NCBI GenBank assembly: GCA_031270425.1
Contig: JAISXQ010000276.1
Span: 1 to 6,267, forward strand
Reading direction: 5' to 3'
DNA: 6,267 bases
Source: Prevotellaceae bacterium
GTDB lineage: Bacteria; Bacteroidota; Bacteroidia; Bacteroidales; Paludibacteraceae
Positions 1 to 6,267 of this stretch are shown here, piece by piece. The notes beneath the pieces are model-generated. The model had not been told where the DNA came from and searched no databases. It saw only the letters and a list, made by a program, of their open reading frames with translations. The stretch's first letter is position 1; every line of letters starts with the position of its first letter. The position numbers were made by a program, and so were the translations under genes.

Positions 1-275
1 TTACCGTCCTTGTCGTATATCGGATCGTTGTAAATCACTTTTAAATGCAGGTAGCCGTCTTGTTGAAACGCATTCTCCACGCGGGCTTCCGTATGATACT
101 GCAATTCTCCGTTGCGGACATATCCTACTTCGTATCCCCATTTAGCCGGATCGGGCAAACCTTCGCCGTTGAATTCGTCCGACCAAACCAAGTTGGTATA
201 AGGAGTGTTGTTTTGTGCGGAAACGCACATTATGGAAATAAAAAATAAAGCGATGGAAAAAAATACTGTTTTCAT
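1..275 (-). CDS. GH16 beta-glucanase, second tandem copy, N-terminal part only (runs off window)
   Basis: The reading frame starts at the ATG complementary to 273-275 and stays open to the window edge, giving 91 codons plus two bases. It encodes a Sec signal peptide (about residues 1-20, ending CVSA before a Q) and the start of a GH16 domain (PYTNLVWSDEFNGEG, then the NGELQY segment). Aligned with the complete gene at 350-1429, 81 of 91 residues are identical, with one residue deleted just after the signal peptide. The catalytic motif would lie further downstream, outside the window, so activity cannot be judged. Start choice rests on the signal peptide and on exact correspondence with the other copy; the upstream bases (AACAAATTAAAA) are A-rich with no Shine-Dalgarno, usual for Bacteroidota. 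It follows the complete copy by 74 nt with no clear terminator between, so co-transcription is likely. Whether the gene is full length or carries its own T9SS domain is unknown. Confidence 0.9.
   Translation of the reverse strand, partial: MKTVFFSIALFFISIMCVSAQNNTPYTNLVWSDEFNGEGLPDPAKWGYEVGYVRNGELQYHTEARVENAFQQDGYLHLKVIYNDPIYDKDG
1..275 (-). repeat. Tandem gene duplication, copy A (5' end of second GH16 gene)
   Basis: All 275 bases align to 1152-1429 with 17 mismatches and one 3-nt gap (copy A lacks a CAA/Gln codon after the signal peptide), about 94% identity by hand count. The period between the copies is 1154 bp, equal to the 1080-bp gene plus its 74-nt spacer. Similarity falls away sharply upstream of the start codon. 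The repeat continues beyond the window. Confidence 0.93.
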
Positions 276-349
276 TTTTAATTTGTTTTAAGTGATAAAA
301 AATTTATGAAGATTGTCTTTCATTCTACGGACAATATCATGATAATTTA
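276..349. other. 74-nt AT-rich spacer between the two GH16 genes
   Basis: No gene is visible. It contains a 10-bp palindrome, TATCATGATA, at 335-344, and a weak 6-bp inverted repeat, ATTGTC (312-317) with GACAAT (330-335), separated by 12 nt. Neither has a convincing U-tract on the minus strand, so I do not call a terminator. I see no minus-strand TAnnTTTG promoter motif. The spacer fits simple read-through from the upstream to the downstream copy. Confidence 0.6.
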
Positions 350-1429
350 TTATTCTTTAAAAATTTTACGTATCACCGTGTTTGAATCGGCGTCCGTAAG
401 TTCAATTAAATAACTGCCCCCCGACAGCGAGCTTAAATCCATAGCATTACTGTTTGTGGATTTCATAAGCCGTTGTCCGTTCATGGACAGAATACACGCT
501 TCTTTAAAATTCCGGCTTCCGTCGCCGATATTCAATATATCTTTTACCGGATTGGGATACAGGCTTATCGCGTCTTTTTCAACCGAAGCAACGGATGTAT
601 CCGGCGGAGCCTGATATACCCTTACATAATCAACCAGAATTTCCAGGGGCAGTTTCGTAACATCCACACCGTTGCGCCCTCCCCAGCCGCCGCCATAGGA
701 AAAACTCAGAATCATATAAAAAATTCTTCTGAAGGGCCAATCTTTGGAATCGAGGCTTGGTCTGTAAAATTCATGCACCGGCATTTTTTTGTCGTCGATA
801 TACCATTCGAGCCGGTCTTCATACCATTCTAAAATATAGGTATGAAAATCATCGTACACATTATAGGTAATAGAGTGTCCTACTGCATTAGCTCCATTAC
901 GATTTGCCGTATGACAAGTAAAATGAACGCTCTCGGCGCTATAACCCACATGTTCCATAATGTCGATTTCGCCGCTGTTGGGCCATCCGCCATAACCGTT
1001 TTCCGTTGGCATCATCCAAATGCCGGGCCAACTCCCTTTGTTTGGTCCCGGAACTTTGGCGCGGATTTCAAACCGTCCGTACTTCCAGTCGCCCTTATCT
1101 TTACTCATGATACTGGCGGAAGTAATATTCCCTTCCTTATGATTCAATAGAGTACCGCTCTCGTCGTATATCGGATCGTTGTAAATCACTTTTAAATGCA
1201 GGTAGCCGTCTTGTTGAAACGCATTCTCCGCGCGGGCTTCCGTATAATACTGCAATTCTCCGTTACGGATATATCCTACTTCATATCCCCATTTAGCCGG
1301 ATCGGGCACACCTTCGCCGTTGAATTCGTCCGACCAAACTAAGTTGGTATAAGGACTGTTGTTTTGTTGTGCGGAAACGCACATTATGGAAATAAAAAAT
1401 AAAGCGATTGACAAATTTATTGTTTTCAT
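350..1429 (-). CDS. Secreted GH16 endo-beta-1,3-glucanase (laminarinase type) with T9SS C-terminal sorting domain
   Basis: This 359-residue protein most likely hydrolyses internal beta-1,3 (or mixed beta-1,3/1,4) glucan linkages outside the cell. Visible in order: a Sec signal peptide at about 1-20 (cleavage near CVSA/QQ); a GH16 jelly-roll domain at about 25-273, opening with LVWSDEFNGEG and closing with ILVDYVRVYQ; a short linker; and a T9SS type A sorting domain at about 285-359 (begins ISLYPNPVKDILNI, contains GGSYLIEL, ends in basic RKIFKE). The active-site motif GEIDIMEHVG lies at 153-162, giving E154 as nucleophile, D156 and E159 as acid/base. The ExDxxE spacing is that of laminarinase-like GH16, not the ExDxE of licheninases. 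Tryptophans W134 and W138 (SWPGIWMMP) fit the substrate cleft. Family knowledge predicts cleavage of the sorting domain and attachment to the cell surface. The gene lies 175 nt downstream of susD and 74 nt upstream of a near-identical copy. Substrate preference beyond the GH16 class is inference. Confidence 0.94.
   Translation of the reverse strand: MKTINLSIALFFISIMCVSAQQNNSPYTNLVWSDEFNGEGVPDPAKWGYEVGYIRNGELQYYTEARAENAFQQDGYLHLKVIYNDPIYDESGTLLNHKEGNITSASIMSKDKGDWKYGRFEIRAKVPGPNKGSWPGIWMMPTENGYGGWPNSGEIDIMEHVGYSAESVHFTCHTANRNGANAVGHSITYNVYDDFHTYILEWYEDRLEWYIDDKKMPVHEFYRPSLDSKDWPFRRIFYMILSFSYGGGWGGRNGVDVTKLPLEILVDYVRVYQAPPDTSVASVEKDAISLYPNPVKDILNIGDGSRNFKEACILSMNGQRLMKSTNSNAMDLSSLSGGSYLIELTDADSNTVIRKIFKE
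1152..1429 (-). repeat. Tandem gene duplication, copy B (5' end of complete GH16 gene)
   Basis: This is the partner of 1-275. The longest unbroken identity runs from 1163 to about 1230. Differences cluster in codons 4-7 of the signal peptide and at the window-edge codons (ES in this copy, KD in the other). Because the other copy is cut by the window edge, the duplicated unit may span the whole gene. Confidence 0.93.
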
Positions 1430-1436
1430 TTGTTTG

Positions 1437-1501
1437 AAATTTGTAAATTATTGATTTAAATTTTGTAAGTTATTGATTTAAAATTTGTAAGTTATTGATT
1501 T
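1437..1501. repeat. Three AT-rich direct repeats of 21-22 bp upstream of the GH16 start
   Basis: The units are 1437-1457 (21 bp), 1458-1479 (22 bp) and 1480-1501 (22 bp), with a fragment AAAATTT of a fourth at 1502-1508. The plus-strand consensus is AAAATTTGTAA, then G or A, then TTATTGATTT. The last two units differ at one base; the first has A for G and lacks one A. In the transcript they sit in the leader of the GH16 gene, after the hairpin at 1509-1537 and ending about 8 nt before the start codon. The period is close to two helical turns, which would place each unit on the same DNA face. A regulator-binding or mRNA-leader role is possible but unproven; slippage-derived filler is the plain alternative. 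Confidence 0.88.
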
Positions 1502-1508
1502 AAAATTT

Positions 1509-1537
1509 AAAGTAGCGTACCTTCGGCACGCTACTTT
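1509..1537 (-). terminator. Stem-loop between susD and GH16 (attenuator or weak terminator)
   Basis: AAAGTAGCGT (1509-1518) and ACGCTACTTT (1528-1537) are perfect reverse complements. In the minus-strand RNA the loop bases GCCGAAGGU close further by one G-U and two G-C pairs, giving a 13-bp stem with a GAA loop; on the plus strand the same position is an A-C mismatch. This favours function in the operon transcript. Downstream the RNA reads UUUAAAUUUUA, a broken U-tract, so termination would be partial. Such elements between susCD and enzyme genes can lower distal expression or protect the upstream mRNA 3' end. Confidence 0.75.
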
Positions 1538-1566
1538 TAGGGAGTTTTTCTATCCGTTGTGCGCGT

Positions 1567-1601
1567 CTTTGTTCTTTGTTCTTGGCTCTTGGCTCTTGGC
1601 T
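1567..1601. repeat. Heptamer array (5 x 7 bp) directly after susD
   Basis: On the plus strand the array reads CTTTGTT twice (1567-1580) followed by CTTGGCT three times (1581-1601). On the transcribed strand this is AGCCAAG x3 then AACAAAG x2, beginning one base after the second in-frame susD stop codon (TAG at 1602-1604). The two unit types are related by substitutions at two or three positions while keeping the 7-bp phase. Seven is not a multiple of three, so copy-number change would matter only if it reached the coding frame, which ends just before it. No protein is encoded here. Confidence 0.85.
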
Positions 1602-1604
1602 CTA

Positions 1605-3329
1605 TCAATCCCATCCGTCATTTTGTTGTAACAGATATCCCGACAATTCGATTTCGGATTCGGGTATCGCCATAAATCCTCTTGTTTCGGGACGGAAAGT
1701 TACGCTAACTACGCCGCCCGCTTGCCCTTGATTCCGAACGGCAATATTGGTTTGGTTGGTAGTTATCAAGTCCATTCTATGCCAGCGCATCAGGTCGTAA
1801 TATCTTACTCCTTCAAAAGCCAGTTCAAAGCGTCTTTCGTCCATAATATTCTCCAAGGTCGGCTCTATCTCGTCGATATATCCCGCCCTTTGTCTTACTT
1901 TATTCAGATATGTTTTCGCGTTGGGTCCGCCTAATTCAGCCGCCATAAGCAGAATATCCGCAAAGCGCATGATAACCAGATCCTGGATATTATTCCATTG
2001 GTAATGGCTTTCAGCTCCGTTCAAATCGATATTATAGTTTTTCACAAGCAAATTACGATTCCCCGAATTTACCGGCATGTGCTTTTTATTCCAAAAATCG
2101 GTCTCTTCGGTCTGACCATCGGCTCCGAACACAAAAGCCGGCGGCATGCTTTTGTCCATCCAAATATCTTCTTCCGGATCCATAACATTCAGGAGACTTC
2201 CTTTTTTTCTCAAATCGGCGTCGGGCCAATCTTCCCAGAGTTTTGAATTTACGGTTGCCTGTCCCCAGCCTTGTCCCCAGGGGAAAGTAGCTTCGTAATA
2301 ATTTTCTCCTACCTTGCTGCTGATACGCATACCATAATACAGGCAAACTTGATTCGAACGCCTGTTTATTTCGCCCCAGTCGCCAAGATTTGCTTTCGAG
2401 CTGTATTTTACGGCAAAAACAGACTCTATATTGCCATCGCCCACCCAATTGCCGATATTGTTCTTTTTTACATAATTATAGACGGTATGACTTGTGTTTT
2501 CGCTTCGATAGGAATAGGGCCACAAGCGTCTGAAATCGTCAACCAGATCGTGTCCGCTGTTCTGAATGCAGTCGTCGAGCCAGTCAATCACCTGTTGCTT
2601 CGAGATGCTTCCTCCGTCCACCAAGGGTAAACTTTCCTGCTGATAAAATCCGGTGTAGAACAAAAATACTTTTGCCATAAAGCCTTGTGCAGCCCACTTT
2701 GTTACTCTGCCCGAGTTAACAGGATCAGCGGGGACAAAAGGATCGGAAGATAAACTTTCTATCGCAAGTTTCAAATCGGACGCTATCCGGGCGTACACTT
2801 CATCTGGATGCACTTGCGGAGGATTGATAGGTTCGGTGGTTAGTACCAACGGTATATTTTCGAACCAGCGTACCAAATCAAAATAATAATAGGCGCGTAG
2901 AAAATGCGCTTCGCCCATAATCCTGTTTTTCTCTTTCAGCTCGTTTTCTTTTTCGCCCCAGTCTATTCTGTCTGCATTTGTAATAAGCAGGTTTGCCCTG
3001 AAAACTCCTGAATAATTATGTTTCCATGTATTTCGAAGACGGTTTATTCTTCCTCCGGTAGTAAAAGTATTCAGGTTTTTACAATCGGTGTCGCTTATTC
3101 CGCCGCCTCCCAGGCAATTGTCCGACATAATTTCGCTTGCATAATATAACAGTTGAAGAGGATAGGTATCTGTCAGTTTTGCATAGGTTCCGGTCAGAAG
3201 CTTGTCGGCATCTGTGGGGGTTTTAGGAAAGTTGGACGAATCTTTTTTTGTTAAACTTTCCGTATCCAAAAAATCTTCACAGCCTGCGAATAACAGGCAT
3301 GATATGGATAATAAAATGAACTTTTTCAT
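1605..3329 (-). CDS. SusD/RagB family outer-membrane glycan-binding lipoprotein
   Basis: This 574-residue protein is the surface lipoprotein that lids a SusC channel and binds oligosaccharides for import. A lipoprotein signal is clear: basic MKK, a hydrophobic core, then LLFAGC with the lipidated cysteine at residue 17. The following EDFLDTE is acidic, like the export signal that sends Bacteroidota lipoproteins to the surface. Family hallmarks include GEAHFLRAYYYFDLVRWFENIP (in part, 139-160), GRVTKWAAQGFMAKVFL (207-223, helical repeat region), DLVIMRFADILLMAAEL (450-466), VRQRAGY (478-484), DERRFELAFEGVRYYDLMRW (497-516) and the C-terminal GFMAIPESEIELS with a final QQNDGWD. Length is normal for the family. 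The reading frame ends in tandem in-frame stops, TGA then TAG. It starts 31 nt after the susC stop, so the two are surely one transcript. The ligand cannot be read from sequence; the GH16 neighbours suggest a beta-glucan. Confidence 0.96.
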   Translation of the reverse strand: MKKFILLSISCLLFAGCEDFLDTESLTKKDSSNFPKTPTDADKLLTGTYAKLTDTYPLQLLYYASEIMSDNCLGGGGISDTDCKNLNTFTTGGRINRLRNTWKHNYSGVFRANLLITNADRIDWGEKENELKEKNRIMGEAHFLRAYYYFDLVRWFENIPLVLTTEPINPPQVHPDEVYARIASDLKLAIESLSSDPFVPADPVNSGRVTKWAAQGFMAKVFLFYTGFYQQESLPLVDGGSISKQQVIDWLDDCIQNSGHDLVDDFRRLWPYSYRSENTSHTVYNYVKKNNIGNWVGDGNIESVFAVKYSSKANLGDWGEINRRSNQVCLYYGMRISSKVGENYYEATFPWGQGWGQATVNSKLWEDWPDADLRKKGSLLNVMDPEEDIWMDKSMPPAFVFGADGQTEETDFWNKKHMPVNSGNRNLLVKNYNIDLNGAESHYQWNNIQDLVIMRFADILLMAAELGGPNAKTYLNKVRQRAGYIDEIEPTLENIMDERRFELAFEGVRYYDLMRWHRMDLITTNQTNIAVRNQGQAGGVVSVTFRPETRGFMAIPESEIELSGYLLQQNDGWD

Positions 3330-3360
3330 GATTTTATATATTTTAATTGTCGTTGATAAT
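3330..3360. other. susC-susD spacer, 31 nt
   Basis: This short AT-rich gap has no hairpin or promoter. The bases just before the susD ATG (AATATATAAAATC) are A/T-rich, as expected for Bacteroidota translation starts. Spacing indicates co-transcription and coupled expression of transporter and lid. Confidence 0.7.
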
Positions 3361-6267
3361 TTAATATTTTATTGAAACGCCCAGCAGGAAAGTCCGTGAG
3401 CTTGGAAATGTTCCCAAATCGACTCCTTTTGCCCATGCAGCTCCTCCATATCCGATTTCGGGATCCATTCCCGAATACTTGGTAAAAGTAATCGGATTTT
3501 GCGCCGCCACATAAAGACGCAGTTGCGAAAACGGGGATGATTTACCGGCTAATTGATTAAAGTCGTATCCCAAAGTTACATTACTGATACGGAAATAATC
3601 GCCGTCTTCGAGAAAAAGCTGGTCTGAAACCAGCGACCAGTTTCGTTGCAAGGATCCGGGTGTAATTCTCGGTATCGTGTTTGAACTTCCTTCGCCTGTC
3701 CAACGGTCTAAGATCTCTGTTGTGTAATTCTGGTTTATCGAGTTCATATACGAACGGTACGATTTTATAATCTGATTTCCGATAACGCCGCTTCCCACAA
3801 CTGAGAAATCAATGCCCTTCCATCCTAAATTGATGGTAAGCCCATAGGTATAATCAGGATGAGGATTGCCTATCATGGTGCGATCCTTTGCGTCGATAAC
3901 GCCGTCTTCGTAGGTATCTACAAATTTTATATCGCCGGGTTGCGATTGCAAATACCCGCCGTCAGAGCTCGGTATTTTGTAGTTTGAATCGTATTCTGCG
4001 GCTTCTGCTACCGTTTGGATAATTCCGTCGGCTTTATATCCTAAAAAATAACCGATGGGATACCCTTCCTGAGCGCGGTAAATAACATCGGTACCGTGAC
4101 TTAAAATACCGCTACCTCCGTTAATAATTCCTTCTTGATTGGCTATTCGCGTTACCTTGTTTTTATTGTAAGAGATATTTCCCGTTACACTGTAATTGAA
4201 ACTCCTGATTTTGTCTTTCCATGTCAGGAGAAACTCCACTCCGTTGTTTCTTACATCTCCGCCGTTTACATAAGGAGCGCTGGTTCCCCAAGTTCCCAGC
4301 GCGGGGGGATTTACAAGCCAATCTTTGGTCGTCTTTACGTAATAATCGGCATTTAAACCAAGCCGGCTTGCCAGAAACCACGCATCGACGCCAAGGTTCA
4401 ACTGTTCCGATGTTTCCCATTTCAATGCAGAATTGGCAATATTTTCCTGATACGCTCCTAAGGTTGGATTGGACTTATCCGTTCCAAAAGTATACCTGCC
4501 CGACCATGAACTCAAATTGATGTTGGCGATGTATCTGAACGAGCCTATATCGTGGTTGCCATTCTGCCCCCAACTGGCGCGGATTTTAAGAAAATCCATC
4601 CACGACCGGCTGTTCTCCATAAACGATTCGTTGGAAACGATCCATCCGGCTGAAAAAGAGGGGAAGGTTCCCCAGCGGTATCCTCTGGCAAAAGTGGACG
4701 AACCGTCTCTTCGTAATACAGCCGTTGCCATATAAGTTCCCATGTAATCGTAATTGACCCGTCCGAAGTAGGACATAATCCCGCCTTCGCCCCAAGGACT
4801 TCCGCCAATCGAAATTTTAGTATTTTCGGTATAAATACCGTTGCTCAGGTAGGCATGTTTAAAATCGTCGAACTGCGAATCGTAAGTCGTTGCGCTCAGG
4901 TCTTCCCCCATTCCCCATTTTTCGGCGGAAATACCTGCCATAGCTTCAAAATTGTGTTCTTCCCATTTATATTTATATTCCAGCGTATTGTCGAAATTCC
5001 AGCCGTATCCGTTTCCGCTTCCCTGCGATATTTTGCTGTTGGGATTTTGATCCTGACTCAACGCATAAACAGGGCGGAATTGCCTGCTCGTCCAGCCGGA
5101 ATAGTTGATACTGAATGCCGTGCGGTATTTCAGATTTTTTACAGGCTGCAATACGGCGAAAAAGCTGGCTCTTACCGAATAGTTTTTTGAATTGACAAAG
5201 GAGTTATAATACATTTTCGCAATCGGGTTATCTTCCGAAGCATTCCAGCCCGCTTTGTTGAAATCGCCGTTTTCATCGTACACCTGATACAGGGGACTCG
5301 CTTTAAGCGCGTTGCCTACATCGTTCCAATCGCGGGTGCCGATTGCCATTCCCAGTCCATCGTTGTTTTTATGAACCATCGTCAATGTTTGTCCGAACTG
5401 CAACAGGGTAAAGTCTTTTAATTTGATTAAATCATGATCGGAATTAATGCGGAAATTATAACGCTCGAACAGCGGATCAATTTCTCCGTTCTCAACGCCG
5501 ATAACAGGGGATTGCGCAGTATATCCAAATCCGAACGAATACCTCGACATATCCGTTCCGCCGGTTATATTTAAGGTATGATTCGTTATCGGCGCATTTT
5601 CCATAATCATTTCATCCAACCAGTTCGTACCAGTCCACGACCCGTTTTCATAAGCCGCTTTGTCGAAGTCCGACATCGACCGTATATAATTATTCTGCAC
5701 CCCGCTGCTTTCGTTTATAATTTCCATATATTGGTCTGCATTTAACGGAGTCAGTTTTTTATAAATATTTTGGATTCCATAATATCCGTCGTACTGTATG
5801 CTTGCCTTGCCTTTTTTCCCTTGCTTAGTGGTTACCAGCACGACTCCGTTGGCAGCCCTTGCACCGTAAATGGCAGCGGAAGCGGCGTCTTTCAGCACAT
5901 CTACCGACTCAATATCCGCCGGATTTAAATTACTGATGGCATCGCTTGCCGTACCCGAAGGAATTCCGTCGATTATATAAAGCGGACTTGAATTTCCTAC
6001 CGTCCCCAAACCGCGTATTGTTACGCGAAATCCTTCGCCGGGCTTTCCGCTCATTTTGGTTATGTTTACGCCCGGCGTTTGGCTTTGCAAGGCTCCGAGG
6101 GCGCTTACGGTATTCATTTTCGAAATATCCTCCCCTTTTACCTGAACGGTAGCGCCGGTTATCAATTTCTTCTTTTGGACGCCGTAGCCTATCGCAACAA
6201 CCTCTTCGAGAACGTTCGATTTGCTTTCCAGCTTGACTGTAATGTTGGATCTGTTTCCAACGGCTAC
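3361..6267 (-). CDS. SusC/RagA family TonB-dependent outer-membrane transporter (N-terminus beyond window)
   Basis: This is the energised channel that takes up SusD-captured oligosaccharides. The frame is open to the window edge and 968 residues are visible. Residues 1-18 (VAVGNRSNITVKLESKSN) look like the last strand of the N-terminal carboxypeptidase-regulatory-like domain. LEEVVAIGYGVQKK at 20-33 is the typical Ton-box/linker segment of SusC proteins. The plug covers about 35-155, with SPLYIIDGIPSG and DIESVDVLKDAASAAIYGAR as hallmarks and ending VLVTTKQGKKG. The rest is the beta-barrel, including a Ca-site-like loop, DTYEDGVIDAKDR, at roughly 780-792 that is common in the family, the YSGMDPEIGYGG stretch near 930, and the terminal strand SRTFLLGVSIKY. 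Only the signal peptide and most of the first domain, perhaps 80-120 residues, should be missing. A TTG near 6165 could be mistaken for a start, but homology continues upstream through the Ton-box region, so it is internal. It is followed closely by susD. Confidence 0.96.
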   Translation of the reverse strand, partial: VAVGNRSNITVKLESKSNVLEEVVAIGYGVQKKKLITGATVQVKGEDISKMNTVSALGALQSQTPGVNITKMSGKPGEGFRVTIRGLGTVGNSSPLYIIDGIPSGTASDAISNLNPADIESVDVLKDAASAAIYGARAANGVVLVTTKQGKKGKASIQYDGYYGIQNIYKKLTPLNADQYMEIINESSGVQNNYIRSMSDFDKAAYENGSWTGTNWLDEMIMENAPITNHTLNITGGTDMSRYSFGFGYTAQSPVIGVENGEIDPLFERYNFRINSDHDLIKLKDFTLLQFGQTLTMVHKNNDGLGMAIGTRDWNDVGNALKASPLYQVYDENGDFNKAGWNASEDNPIAKMYYNSFVNSKNYSVRASFFAVLQPVKNLKYRTAFSINYSGWTSRQFRPVYALSQDQNPNSKISQGSGNGYGWNFDNTLEYKYKWEEHNFEAMAGISAEKWGMGEDLSATTYDSQFDDFKHAYLSNGIYTENTKISIGGSPWGEGGIMSYFGRVNYDYMGTYMATAVLRRDGSSTFARGYRWGTFPSFSAGWIVSNESFMENSRSWMDFLKIRASWGQNGNHDIGSFRYIANINLSSWSGRYTFGTDKSNPTLGAYQENIANSALKWETSEQLNLGVDAWFLASRLGLNADYYVKTTKDWLVNPPALGTWGTSAPYVNGGDVRNNGVEFLLTWKDKIRSFNYSVTGNISYNKNKVTRIANQEGIINGGSGILSHGTDVIYRAQEGYPIGYFLGYKADGIIQTVAEAAEYDSNYKIPSSDGGYLQSQPGDIKFVDTYEDGVIDAKDRTMIGNPHPDYTYGLTINLGWKGIDFSVVGSGVIGNQIIKSYRSYMNSINQNYTTEILDRWTGEGSSNTIPRITPGSLQRNWSLVSDQLFLEDGDYFRISNVTLGYDFNQLAGKSSPFSQLRLYVAAQNPITFTKYSGMDPEIGYGGAAWAKGVDLGTFPSSRTFLLGVSIKY

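Larger units (their letters stand above)
1430..1604. other. Structured 175-nt intergenic region, susD to GH16
   Basis: In transcription order (1604 down to 1430) it contains the heptamer array, about 29 nt without evident structure (1538-1566), the stem-loop, the 22-bp direct repeats, and a short A-rich stretch (TTTCAAACAA) next to the GH16 ATG. No Shine-Dalgarno is present. I searched by eye for the Bacteroides promoter pair TTTG / TAnnTTTG on the minus strand and found none, which supports read-through from susCD. Confidence 0.6.

Noticed and set aside
335..344. Palindrome TATCATGATA as an operator or terminator
   Set aside because: Ten AT-rich bases are too weak alone, and there is no loop, U-tract or adjacent promoter.
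473..1150. Two plus-strand open frames (473-832 and 842-1150) lying antisense to the GH16 gene
   Set aside because: They are shadows of a gene with clear family motifs, with no recognisable domain, no start context and no independent support.
1370..1429. GH16 as a lipoprotein via the cysteine at residue 17
   Set aside because: The residues before it (SIM) do not fit a lipobox, whereas CVSA/QQ is a good type I cleavage site and a T9SS domain is present.
1437..1508. CRISPR array
   Set aside because: The units are directly contiguous with no unique spacers, and no cas genes are present.
2086..2630. Overlapping open frames on both strands within susD
   Set aside because: The minus-strand one is a different frame of the SusD gene and is composition-biased; the plus-strand one is antisense. 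SusD motifs cover this stretch continuously.
4135..5190. Several open frames of 70-110 codons on both strands inside susC
   Set aside because: SusC homology is unbroken through this region, and the alternatives show no domain or signal.
6163..6165. TTG as the start of the SusC gene
   Set aside because: The frame is open to the window edge and encodes the typical VVAIGYGVQKK segment upstream, so this is an internal leucine.

Overview
The window reads as part of a polysaccharide utilization locus (PUL) from a member of the Bacteroidota, most likely Bacteroidales. The evidence is an adjacent SusC/SusD pair, a lipoprotein signal followed by acidic residues, start codons preceded by A-rich sequence rather than Shine-Dalgarno motifs, and a type IX secretion (T9SS) C-terminal sorting domain on the glycanase. 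Base composition is moderate and AT-rich between genes. I cannot name a genus from sequence alone.

All genes lie on the minus strand, so transcription runs from high to low coordinates. In that order they are: a SusC-type TonB-dependent transporter (3361-6267, N-terminus outside the window), a SusD-type glycan-binding lipoprotein (1605-3329, 31 nt after susC), a complete GH16 endo-beta-1,3-glucanase-type enzyme with a T9SS sorting domain (350-1429), and the first 91 codons of a second, nearly identical GH16 gene (1-275) that runs off the low-coordinate end. The two GH16 genes are a tandem duplication with a period of 1154 bp.

The 175-nt gap between susD and the first GH16 gene (1430-1604) is the most structured non-coding stretch. 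In transcription order it holds a heptamer array directly after the susD stop, a perfect stem-loop that gains an extra G-U and two G-C pairs only in the minus-strand RNA, and three AT-rich direct repeats of about 22 bp ending close to the GH16 start. I see no Bacteroides-type promoter (TTTG / TAnnTTTG) on the minus strand there. The simplest reading is one operon with an attenuating or mRNA-stabilising element between the transport genes and the enzyme genes.

Proposed joint function: the secreted, surface-attached GH16 enzymes cut a beta-1,3-glucan such as laminarin (or mixed-linkage glucan) outside the cell. SusD captures the oligosaccharides and the SusC channel imports them using TonB energy. 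Substrate assignment is inferred from the GH16 active-site type. No regulator, surface glycan-binding protein, GH3 or GH17 gene is visible inside the window. The pathway is a known type; the less ordinary parts are the young enzyme duplication, the T9SS (not lipoprotein) form of the enzyme, and the repeat-rich spacer.
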